DNA of 8,266 bases from Gammaproteobacteria bacterium (GTDB lineage Bacteria; Pseudomonadota; Gammaproteobacteria; Pseudomonadales; Pseudohongiellaceae). The translations under genes were made by a program, and so were the position numbers. The stretch covers positions 1 to 8,266 of the forward strand of contig JAESUT010000131.1 in NCBI GenBank assembly GCA_016762995.1, read 5' to 3'. This document shows, piece after piece, positions 1 to 6,304 of the stretch. The notes below the pieces were generated by a model. It searched no databases and was not told the DNA's origin. It saw nothing but the letters and a program-made list of their open reading frames with translations. How positions within the stretch are numbered: the stretch's first letter is position 1; each line of letters starts with the position of its first letter.

Positions 1-253
1 AACAGAGCTGAACATTGAGCCCGCCCAGAGACTGAGCACTGAGAAACATCTCATTCTGAAGCTGGCTTGCTACATCCCAAGTTCCCTGTCGGCTAGCAGT
101 AGCATCCAGAGAAAAAATTAGTCTCGCGTCTCCGCTAGTCTTCGGAAGCGATGCCAGCTTGGACAAAAACTGCTGCACATCGTTCTTGCTGGAAACGGAA
201 TTCCCGCCTCTAGAACCGCTAACCGTTTTAGATTGTTTGAATAAATCTTTCAT
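1..253 (-). CDS. VWA-domain protein, 5' part only (cut by the window edge)
   Basis: The first 84 residues of a protein start at ATG (251-253, minus strand) and run off the left edge. After a Ser/Gly/Lys-rich leader of about 40 residues comes a hydrophobic strand, RLIFSLD, followed by D50-A-T-A-S54. This fits the DxSxS/DxTxS first element of a von Willebrand factor A metal-ion-dependent adhesion site. The rest of the domain lies outside the window, so the other MIDAS residues cannot be checked. There is no signal peptide, so it is probably cytoplasmic. It lies 37 bp after the ATP-grasp gene on the same strand, so it is probably the last visible member of that operon. No strong Shine-Dalgarno is visible; a GTG three codons upstream (260-262) is an alternative start. 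The VWA assignment is fairly good; its role, possibly protein interaction or complex assembly, is unknown. Confidence 0.7.
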   Translation of the reverse strand, partial: MKDLFKQSKTVSGSRGGNSVSSKNDVQQFLSKLASLPKTSGDARLIFSLDATASRQGTWDVASQLQNEMFLSAQSLGGLNVQLC

Positions 254-291
254 TGCAACCACTGCTGTTTCAGCTGAATAGGCGAAGCCAT
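250..291 (-). other. possible 13-codon minicistron linking two genes
   Basis: The stop of the ATP-grasp gene overlaps an ATG in the arrangement TAATG. That ATG opens a 13-codon frame (MASPIQLKQQWLQ) whose TGA overlaps the ATG of the VWA gene as ATGA. This would allow translational coupling across an otherwise untranslated 37-bp gap that has no clear ribosome site. It may be coincidence. Confidence 0.25.
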
Positions 292-1112
292 TACATAGTT
301 ATCGCGCGGCATTGCAACAGATAGAGCTGTCCATCATGAAATGCCCATTCGATATCAATATGCTCACCGTAGACGGCCTCACAGTTTAGCGCAAGACCGT
401 GCAATCTATCGAGCTGATCCTCACTAAGGCAGAGAGAATTCTGTCTTATCTCGTCAACCTCCTGCTCCCTCGTCTCGCCGTGTGCCGTCGCAACGAGTTC
501 AACGTCTTTATCGCCCAACACCTGCTCGAGTATGCTTCCTTCGCTCGATATTCGAAAGCTGTCGGGAACGACCATGCCCGCAACTACAGCCTCGCCTAGT
601 CCCCAGCTAGCTTCAATATACCTTTCATTCGCGTTGGTAATCGGATTCTTGGTAAACATGACTCCCGCGACTTCGCTCAAGATTTGCTGCTGAATGACAA
701 CGGCTATAGCGGGCTCGCCTTGAACGCCCATCTTCGCACGATAGGCAATCGCTTCTGCGCTAAAGGCAGAGGCATGAACCTGCTGTATCGCCGTTATCAT
801 AGACTCTGCATCCATGACATTTAGCACCGTAAGATGCAGGCCGGCAAAGCTGGCGTCAACGGAATCTTCGCCTACCGCACTTGAGCGGACGGCAACCGCT
901 GGTGCCAGTTCTGCAAAAAGCGGTAGCGCTGACGCTATGGCGGGCTCTTCTTCTCCAGCTATTGCGCTAACGAGTTCAACCCCCAATGCGTAACCCTGGG
1001 GAGCAGGCAAATCAGCTCGCAGTGCGAACCCTAAGCTGACGCACTTACCACCGAATTGGGCTTCTTCTATTGCATCTTTGAGAAGCACGGGACTGTGAAA
1101 ATTAACACTCAA
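291..1112 (-). CDS. ATP-grasp (PPDK N-terminal) subunit of a split dikinase
   Basis: This 273-residue protein is essentially one PEP-synthase/PPDK nucleotide-binding domain. Family motifs are in order: GGK with Lys23, VRSS with Arg76, GVMFTKNP (150-157), EASWGLGEAVVAG (167-179), and the C-terminal ATP-binding strand DIEWAFHDGQLYLLQCR with Glu255, Gln267 and Arg269. In the family this domain cleaves ATP and passes phosphate to a mobile histidine. Here that histidine is on the product of the preceding gene. The protein is shorter than the usual 320-350 residues, mainly between Lys23 and Arg76. It starts with TTG, overlapping the upstream stop by 4 bp, and has a strong GGAGGT at 9-nt spacing; a GTG at codon 9 is less likely. 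It is probably cytoplasmic. The fold is well supported, but the substrate cannot be told from sequence. Confidence 0.88.
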   Translation of the reverse strand: MSVNFHSPVLLKDAIEEAQFGGKCVSLGFALRADLPAPQGYALGVELVSAIAGEEEPAIASALPLFAELAPAVAVRSSAVGEDSVDASFAGLHLTVLNVMDAESMITAIQQVHASAFSAEAIAYRAKMGVQGEPAIAVVIQQQILSEVAGVMFTKNPITNANERYIEASWGLGEAVVAGMVVPDSFRISSEGSILEQVLGDKDVELVATAHGETREQEVDEIRQNSLCLSEDQLDRLHGLALNCEAVYGEHIDIEWAFHDGQLYLLQCRAITM

Positions 1113-2764
1113 AGAATTGCGACCTCCCCGGTATCGCCATTCACACGAATTTTATCGCCATCCTTTATCAGCTGACTCGCGTTCTTCGTACCGACAACTC
1201 CCGGTATACCAAATTCGCGACTAACGATAGCCGCATGGCTAAGAACTCCACCCCTATCGGTTACCAAGGCACCGATGATTGGCAGCACCACATTGAATCC
1301 CGCCGAGGTGTTCTTGGTGACGAGTATGTCGCCCTTCTCGAGCCGATCAAAATCTCGCGTACTTAAAATTACTTTGGCTGTTCCTTCATAGATTCCCGGG
1401 CTTACCGCGAGGCCACTGATCTTCTCAGTAGCCTCCTTGGGCTCATCGAAGACGTTACCCATTACTAAGCCGAATGCTCTTAGTGTTGGTTGGATTTTCA
1501 GAGGCAGCAATTCTACCGATGGCGGATCTACCGGTGGGTCACCGAGGAACTCAGGCACCTCATCGATGCTCTTTGTTAGGCGCCATTCGCGTCTTTCCGA
1601 CAGCACCTCATCGGTTGCGAGAGCCTCTCCTTTCAATAGGCCAACTAACTCGTCGTGTGAGGCATCCAAGGACAGCTCTGCATTGGAGAGAATCCCCTCC
1701 TCGAACAGGCGCCGCCCAGCTTCTAAAATCGCGCAGCGTGAGATACCAGCGCCCCATATATCGTTGTAAATGCCTCGCTCATCTCGCATCCTATTTGCCG
1801 ACCTTGCATCGGCGAGACAAAGATCAAACTCGACACGATCTGCTTCAGGGATTTTCTCTCTTATTACTTTCTCAAGCTCGGCATCAAACCCAGATTCAAT
1901 AACTGGCTCCATAGCTTCGAAAATTCTCGCCATGATGATATTCGGAGACTCGCGTAAAGTTTTCTCGGATATGCAATATCCGCCAATCAGCATGTGCCCA
2001 GTGATTCCGAGATATCCTTCCAAGGCAGCGTTGATTAGTGAATTTTCACGCAATCCATTCAATGCAGTTTCTGGACCCTGCTCCGCCAAGTCTTTTTTAA
2101 CAATACCGGCCACGGCAATTGCTTCTACCACGGCAGCTAATTGCTCCCCTCCTATTCCTTTCGATACTGGTGTCGAGCCTTTCAAGAGAGGAGCGACATC
2201 TACCGCAGAAAGTCCTGATGAAAGCGTTGCGACATCCAAGAAGCGACCGACCGGCATCAACGATCCGACGGAATACTTGTGGTGACGATAGACCATTTCC
2301 TCGGCATTCTCGAAGCAAGCTTCCAAATGTGCAATCAATGCCGTCCTGTCTAATGTCGCCAGCTCGATAGACTGCAGCGCAGTATTTCGCTTGATGGAAT
2401 CTTTCTTAAGCTCGTCCCATTCCGTTAGGTCTTGCAGCCAGAGACGTGACTGTACTGACTCATGAGCGGCATTAACACGCGCCCTAAGCGTAGGGTGAAT
2501 CTTAAACATCAGTTGCAGCAGCCACTTCGGAGGTGGGCTACCACCCGGCTTCCCCATTAAGCCTACTTGCTGAGCAAAGAAGAAGCCGTGTATGAAGGCT
2601 GGCTGTACACGATCCAGTAAAATCCCGTATTTCTCTAAACTTTCATGGAACCCTCTCGCCAATCCTTCGAAACACTGACTGGAATAGAGAGTCATCGCTC
2701 CACTGCTGTGCGTGGTGTCTAGAGTCCAAGTACCCGGGCCCGGCGCTTCAAATTTTCGTTCCAT
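1109..2764 (-). CDS. PEP-utilising protein: substrate-binding-like region plus mobile phosphohistidine domain
   Basis: This 551-residue protein opens with a PGPGTWTLDTTH motif seen in PEP-utilising proteins. A long helical region (about 30-440) follows, resembling the substrate-binding middle of rifampin phosphotransferase, including DARSANRMRDERGIYNDI. It ends with the swivelling phosphohistidine domain (about 447-551). The signature there is TDRGGVLSHAAI followed by REFGIPGVVG, with His510 as the expected phosphate carrier. There is no pyruvate/PEP-binding TIM barrel after it, so this is not a normal PEP synthase. The ATP-grasp half lies in the next gene, with a 4-bp overlap. This order, His subunit then ATP subunit, is also that of the two catalytic subunits of phenylphosphate synthase, whereas rifampin phosphotransferase is one chain with ATP domain first. 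Start ATG has AAGGAG 6 nt upstream (2771-2776). The preceding exporter stops 14 bp away. The acceptor substrate is unknown. Confidence 0.87.
   Translation of the reverse strand: MERKFEAPGPGTWTLDTTHSSGAMTLYSSQCFEGLARGFHESLEKYGILLDRVQPAFIHGFFFAQQVGLMGKPGGSPPPKWLLQLMFKIHPTLRARVNAAHESVQSRLWLQDLTEWDELKKDSIKRNTALQSIELATLDRTALIAHLEACFENAEEMVYRHHKYSVGSLMPVGRFLDVATLSSGLSAVDVAPLLKGSTPVSKGIGGEQLAAVVEAIAVAGIVKKDLAEQGPETALNGLRENSLINAALEGYLGITGHMLIGGYCISEKTLRESPNIIMARIFEAMEPVIESGFDAELEKVIREKIPEADRVEFDLCLADARSANRMRDERGIYNDIWGAGISRCAILEAGRRLFEEGILSNAELSLDASHDELVGLLKGEALATDEVLSERREWRLTKSIDEVPEFLGDPPVDPPSVELLPLKIQPTLRAFGLVMGNVFDEPKEATEKISGLAVSPGIYEGTAKVILSTRDFDRLEKGDILVTKNTSAGFNVVLPIIGALVTDRGGVLSHAAIVSREFGIPGVVGTKNASQLIKDGDKIRVNGDTGEVAIL
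1122..1127 (-). promoter_or_regulatory. ribosome binding site inside the upstream gene
   Basis: GGAGGT on the minus strand lies within the last codons of the His-subunit gene, 9 nt before the TTG start of the ATP-grasp gene. It decides in favour of TTG over the GTG at codon 9 and suggests coupled translation of the two subunits. Confidence 0.75.
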
Positions 2765-2778
2765 TTGATTCTCCTTAT

Positions 2779-4137
2779 TTATTGTGAGCCCTTAGTGGAA
2801 CTCACATTTTTATTCGAGACTGGCAAGAGGAAAGCAGATATTAGTACCATAAATAATGCAGCTGCATAGTAGGGAATAATCGACAAGTGCTGCTCCAAGG
2901 TAGTTGTCGATTCTGACCCAAGGCGCAAAGAGAGAATGGAAATTCCCAGAGCACCACCGAGATAGCGCATAGTACTTAGCCCGCCAGCCGCCATACCTGC
3001 TTTCTCTTTCTCGATAGCTAGCATGCCTGCTGCTTGAACAACGGGGCCTGCCATTCCACCTGCGAAACCCATCAAGGCCATAGGCAAGATAATATCCATC
3101 GGCACCAGCGCCGATTCAAGATCAGAATATAAATACAGACCAAATAGATTAGTACAAGCAGCCAACACCGCGGTATAGCGAATTCCAATTAGCCTTCCAG
3201 CTGCTGCAGACATAGGACCGCCCAGCATCATACAAAGCGTCATTGCCGTTAAAGCGCCAGCAATTTCAATTTCTGCGACCTGGCGAATATCTACGAAAAA
3301 GATAGGCAGCTGGAATAACAGCGCATACATGGTGAAATTGCCAAACGCCGTAGTGCAGCCTGCCGCCGCATAGGCAGGCCGCGTAAAAAAGCGCGGATCG
3401 AAAACAGGCTCATCGACCCTCAACTGCACCCAAATAAACAGACTGAGAAGCAACACACCCGAAACAACCAGACGTAGATCGACTGTGTCACCGATAAATC
3501 CAAGCTGCAACGCTCCAATAGCAAAAGCAAACAGTACTGCGCTGCGCAAATCGAGCCGACCTTTGCGTTTTTCTTTCTGCGGCTTCGATGTCATCACAAT
3601 CAGGCCGAGTGCAAGCAGCGCCCAGGGCACGTTAACCAGGAAGATCATTGGCCAATCGAAGAATTGCGTTAGTGCGCCACCCAACAAAGGGCCCACGGCT
3701 GCTGCCGCTCCCATAGTGGCTCCGAATATGCCGTACGCGAAGGGCAGCATGGATTCGGGGAGCTGCGCTCTCAACATGGCCGAGGCATTCGGCACGATCA
3801 TGGCACTCGCGGCGGCCATCATCATTCGGGAAATCAGTAATACCTCGATGCTACGAACCAAATACGCCAACAGCGATCCAAGCATAAAGACGCCCAAACC
3901 AATATAGAGAGCCTTCTGATAGCCAATGATATCCCCCAACTTCCCTGCCGGCGCCTGACCGATAACCGAAATGAGTAGGTAACCCCCAACCAGCAGCTGC
4001 GTCGCTGTGCCGGGGTCCATTTCCATAAACGCGGCAATTTGCGGCATGGCCACCGCAATCGAGGTAGAACCTAAAGGAGCTAGGGCAGAAGCGAGCAAGA
4101 CACCGGCTAGTAGGAGAAGTGTGCGTTTTTCAGGCAA
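2779..4137 (-). CDS. MFS exporter, DHA2 (EmrB/QacA-like, 14-TM) type
   Basis: This 452-residue, almost wholly hydrophobic inner-membrane protein is probably a proton-driven drug or metabolite exporter. Motif A (GKLGDIIGYQK, 65-75) follows the second membrane segment. The antiporter motif C (GATMGAAAAVGPLLGG, 139-154) lies in the fifth. An early SIAVAMPQIA matches the first-helix motif of the DHA2 group. A charged loop (KPQKEKRKGR, about 185-194) follows TM6, and the length suits 14 segments. The start is TTG (4135-4137) followed by PEKR before the first membrane helix; an in-frame TAG about 50 nt upstream limits the alternatives. The Shine-Dalgarno is weak (GGA, 9 nt away). It is the first gene of the minus-strand block and is separated from the split dikinase by 14 bp, so export of the dikinase's substrate or product is a fair inference. 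The cargo is not predictable. Confidence 0.88.
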   Translation of the reverse strand: MPEKRTLLLLAGVLLASALAPLGSTSIAVAMPQIAAFMEMDPGTATQLLVGGYLLISVIGQAPAGKLGDIIGYQKALYIGLGVFMLGSLLAYLVRSIEVLLISRMMMAAASAMIVPNASAMLRAQLPESMLPFAYGIFGATMGAAAAVGPLLGGALTQFFDWPMIFLVNVPWALLALGLIVMTSKPQKEKRKGRLDLRSAVLFAFAIGALQLGFIGDTVDLRLVVSGVLLLSLFIWVQLRVDEPVFDPRFFTRPAYAAAGCTTAFGNFTMYALLFQLPIFFVDIRQVAEIEIAGALTAMTLCMMLGGPMSAAAGRLIGIRYTAVLAACTNLFGLYLYSDLESALVPMDIILPMALMGFAGGMAGPVVQAAGMLAIEKEKAGMAAGGLSTMRYLGGALGISILSLRLGSESTTTLEQHLSIIPYYAAALFMVLISAFLLPVSNKNVSSTKGSQ

Positions 4138-4165
4138 TGGCAGGCATCCAAGTGAAGGCTCAATC

Positions 4166-4184
4166 AGAATCGATAAAAGATTCT
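4166..4184. promoter_or_regulatory. inverted repeat overlapping a possible -10 upstream of the exporter gene
   Basis: AGAATC (4166-4171) and GATTCT (4179-4184) form a perfect 6-bp inverted repeat with a 7-nt spacer. On the minus strand it overlaps TAGAAT (4180-4185), the best -10 candidate for the exporter operon. No convincing -35 lies at the right distance (TTACTT is 15 nt away). It could be a repressor site, but no regulator gene is in view. Confidence 0.3.
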
Positions 4185-4283
4185 AAAGCTTCGGGCGCCC
4201 AAGTAATAGTGCCGAGAAAAATGACTTAAAGCCTAAAGGCCTAGAAAACTAGCATTGTGGAAATATTTTTGACTTCAGTACTG

Positions 4284-4306
4284 CCACCGAACGGGGAGTT
4301 CGATGG
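4284..4306 (-). other. 3' trailer hairpin that includes the tRNA CCA
   Basis: On the minus strand CCATCGAAC pairs with GTTCGGTGG (one G-T wobble) around a 5-nt loop. The first CCA is the 3' end of the tRNA. No U-tract follows, so it is not a canonical terminator; it may be a processing structure of the precursor. Confidence 0.45.
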
Positions 4307-4388
4307 TGCGGATGGGGAGACTTGAACTCCCACACCTTGCGATACTAGAACCTAAATCTAGCGCGTCTACCAATTCCGCCACATCCGC
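4304..4388 (-). tRNA. tRNA-Leu (anticodon UAG)
   Basis: The 85-nt gene folds as a class II tRNA. The acceptor stem is GCGGATG with CATCCGC, discriminator A, and an encoded CCA (4304-4306). The D arm carries the typical leucine pattern GGCGGAATTGGTAGACGC. The anticodon stem CTAGA/TCTAG closes the loop TTTAGGT, giving anticodon TAG (4352-4354), which reads CUN leucine codons. A long variable arm (TATCGCAAGGTGT) and the T arm GGGAG-TTCAAGT-CTCCC follow. It lies 166 bp upstream of the exporter gene on the same strand, so read-through from its strong promoter into that operon is possible. Confidence 0.97.
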
Positions 4389-4425
4389 AATTATCAAAAA
4401 GCTTATTAGCTCTTGAAGGGCGCGT

Positions 4426-4453
4426 ATTATACCTAAACCAGAGCTATTGCCAA
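4426..4453 (-). promoter_or_regulatory. sigma70 promoter of the tRNA-Leu gene
   Basis: TTGGCA (4448-4453) and a perfect TATAAT (4426-4431), both on the minus strand, are 16 bp apart. The -10 is followed by a GC-rich stretch (ACGCGCCC), the discriminator typical of growth-rate and stringently controlled stable-RNA promoters. The start point should be near 4419, leaving a leader of about 30 nt to be removed by RNase P. Confidence 0.8.
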
Positions 4454-4471
4454 GATCAAAATCACCGACTG

Positions 4472-4499
4472 TTAATCCAGCAAACTCTGACGCTATACT
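4472..4499 (+). promoter_or_regulatory. candidate promoter of the crotonase gene
   Basis: TATACT (4494-4499) is a good -10. The -35 at 16-bp spacing, TTAATC (4472-4477), is poor. It points away from the tRNA promoter only about 20 bp distant, so the two could interfere. Confidence 0.4.
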
Positions 4500-4540
4500 G
4501 ATCGCCATTCAGCCAGTTCACCTCAACTCAGGATCAGCCC

Positions 4541-5335
4541 ATGTCCCACCTCGAAGTCTCTATTAGCGACGGCATTGCCACACTCACCATGAACCGACCT
4601 GAAGCTAGAAACGCGCTCAGCATGGAGATGCGCTCCGAGCTCTGCAGCGCTCTACACGACGTGGAGATTGATAAATCCGTCCGCTGCGTTGTCCTTAACG
4701 GCGCCGGAGATCACTTCATGGCTGGTGGTGATGTAAAGGGCATGGGTGAGACCATCAAGAAACCCGCAGACGAAATCAGAAAGGAATTTATGCTACGCAT
4801 TCACGACCTTCACCCAATCATGTTTGCCATGCGCAGGATGCCTAAACCCATTATTGCAAGTTGTCAGGGAGCGGCAGCAGGCGCTGGAGTCAGTATGGCG
4901 CTTGCCTGCGACCTCGTTATAGCTAGTGATGACGCCTTCTTCACCCTCGCCTACTGCAAGATTGGCACAAGCCCAGACGGGTCCTCTTCCTTCCACCTTC
5001 CACGCGCTGTCGGCATCAAGAGGGCCATGGAAATCGCCCTTCTGGGTGATCGCTTCGATGCGCAGACAGCCAAAGATATGGGCATGATTAATTTTGTAGT
5101 TCCAAGTAATGAATTGGATAAAGAAACACAGAAACTGGCAAGTAGATTGGCAAATGGCCCTACACATGTCTACGGCAACACCAAGGCTCTGCTTTATCGA
5201 TCTCTGGAAAGTGAATTTGAGTCACAGCTGCAAGCGGAAGCCGAATATTTTTCTGACTGCGCCGCTCGCCCTGACTTCAAAGAGGGTGTGACCGCGTTTA
5301 TCGAAAAACGCGAACCACGCTTTACCGGAGAGTGA
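4541..5335 (+). CDS. PaaG-like enoyl-CoA hydratase/isomerase (crotonase family)
   Basis: This 264-residue crotonase-fold protein acts on an acyl-CoA thioester. The oxyanion-hole segments are visible: FMAGGD (59-64) and QGAAAGAG (109-116). Both glutamates of true enoyl-CoA hydratases are missing: by alignment of the motifs they become Ser118 (in GVSMALACD) and Tyr138. Asp146 in SPDG sits where PaaG-type isomerases carry their catalytic aspartate. The C-terminus (PDFKEGVTAFIEKREPRFTGE) is also PaaG-like. Double-bond or ring isomerisation is therefore likelier than hydration. No other phenylacetate-degradation gene is in view, so the name paaG is not given. ATG has AGGA at 7-nt spacing (4530-4533). 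It ends 9 bp before the convergent coiled-coil gene, with no recognisable terminator between them. Confidence 0.88.
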   Translation: MSHLEVSISDGIATLTMNRPEARNALSMEMRSELCSALHDVEIDKSVRCVVLNGAGDHFMAGGDVKGMGETIKKPADEIRKEFMLRIHDLHPIMFAMRRMPKPIIASCQGAAAGAGVSMALACDLVIASDDAFFTLAYCKIGTSPDGSSSFHLPRAVGIKRAMEIALLGDRFDAQTAKDMGMINFVVPSNELDKETQKLASRLANGPTHVYGNTKALLYRSLESEFESQLQAEAEYFSDCAARPDFKEGVTAFIEKREPRFTGE

Positions 5336-5344
5336 GATTCCCAG

Positions 5345-6169
5345 TTACTGAATACCAGCTGAGATCTGTAACGTCTCGAGGTTTTCTTGGAGGCGAAATA
5401 GACTTTCATTGATTTGCAGCCTGTGGGCATTCACCGACTCCATGGATTCTTCGATGTACTCCAATCTGCCAACCAGGCCCAGCACAGTGCTGTCGCCACT
5501 ATTCAGCGACTGACGTATCACGGAAAGATCGCCACGCATTGCATCTAGCTCTTGAACTGAAGTGTTTAGCCCATTCACTGACTGCATTATTGCCGCGATA
5601 TCTGTGTTCAGGGCATTGATCTTCGTCTCACTCGCCAATACTGCCCGATTACTAGATGCGATCAGCTGGCTATTTGCAGCTGTGGTTTCGTCCTGACCGT
5701 TATTTACCAGACCGATCTTCGCAATCTCGGACTGCACCCCCCCTATGGAGGCATTAATTACGCGGCGCGCGGCCCAGAGTTTGTCTATCTCCGAGAAATT
5801 GAAGTCCATTCTCTCGAACATATTGAATGCAGATTCTTCGGTAGATTCGCCGGCAAGAGCGAGGCGCCTCTCTAAATCGGCGATACGTAACTCCGCTCGC
5901 TCCCAATCATTAAGGTACTCACCGTACATCAAATAGGCACTGTAACCGGCGCCACCCATGGCGAAGACAATGAGTGTTAGCATGATACGCACTGGCCACG
6001 TGCTCACTGTTACCTTCTCGGTATGATAGCTAGGGCGCACAATATCCTGCCCCTGGGCCCTCTTATTGCTGTGATGGGTGTCCACATCGTCCCGATCCGG
6101 GACTATGGGAGGGATGTTACCTAGATCGTGGTTGTCTTTCATAGTTGGCATTATCCTAGAAATCATCAT
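5345..6169 (-). CDS. hypothetical single-TM protein with a coiled-coil C-terminal domain
   Basis: I do not recognise the family. The 274-residue protein has a polar, acidic N-terminal tail with proline-rich PPIVPDRDD (to about residue 55). One membrane helix (about 59-81, WPVRIMLTLIVFAMGGAGYSAY) follows. The rest is a long, mostly helical region with heptad-like leucine and isoleucine spacing (about 86-110 and 190-270), consistent with a coiled coil. The topology is probably N-in with the coiled coil in the periplasm. There is no enzyme motif and no cysteine. The start is uncertain: the first ATG has GGGGA at 9 nt and TGGA at 5 nt, while the ATG at 6140-6142 has AGGA at 11 nt and gives a 265-residue MKDNHD start. 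It is convergent with the crotonase gene and divergent from the PuuD-like gene. Confidence 0.7.
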   Translation of the reverse strand: MMISRIMPTMKDNHDLGNIPPIVPDRDDVDTHHSNKRAQGQDIVRPSYHTEKVTVSTWPVRIMLTLIVFAMGGAGYSAYLMYGEYLNDWERAELRIADLERRLALAGESTEESAFNMFERMDFNFSEIDKLWAARRVINASIGGVQSEIAKIGLVNNGQDETTAANSQLIASSNRAVLASETKINALNTDIAAIMQSVNGLNTSVQELDAMRGDLSVIRQSLNSGDSTVLGLVGRLEYIEESMESVNAHRLQINESLFRLQENLETLQISAGIQ

Positions 6170-6229
6170 TGCATTCCATCCCCGCGATCACTCAATAGCT
6201 AAGTATTCTGGCCGGTGGTAGACTGCGAA

Positions 6230-6251
6230 ACAGCCTGCCGACAGCCTGCCA
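6230..6251. repeat. 11-bp tandem duplication
   Basis: ACAGCCTGCCG (6230-6240) is followed directly by ACAGCCTGCCA (6241-6251), in the gap between the divergent coiled-coil and PuuD-like genes. It may be a slippage product or a duplicated binding site; nothing distinguishes these. Confidence 0.6.
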
Positions 6252-6304
6252 ATTGCAGCTATGGGCATAAGAACAATTAAATTGACGAGCCTTGGAGCCC
6301 CACT

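Noticed and set aside
1437..2370. Several plus-strand open frames opposite the His-subunit gene
   Set aside because: They overlap each other and a well-supported gene on the other strand, have low-complexity composition and show no recognisable domain.
1109..2764. PEP synthase (ppsA) or PTS enzyme I
   Set aside because: The C-terminal PEP/pyruvate TIM barrel is absent, and the chain ends just after the phosphohistidine domain.
4275..4508. Minus-strand open frame of 77 codons
   Set aside because: It runs straight through the tRNA-Leu gene and its promoter.
4793..5167. Minus-strand open frame of 124 codons inside the crotonase gene
   Set aside because: It is the antisense shadow of a clear crotonase.
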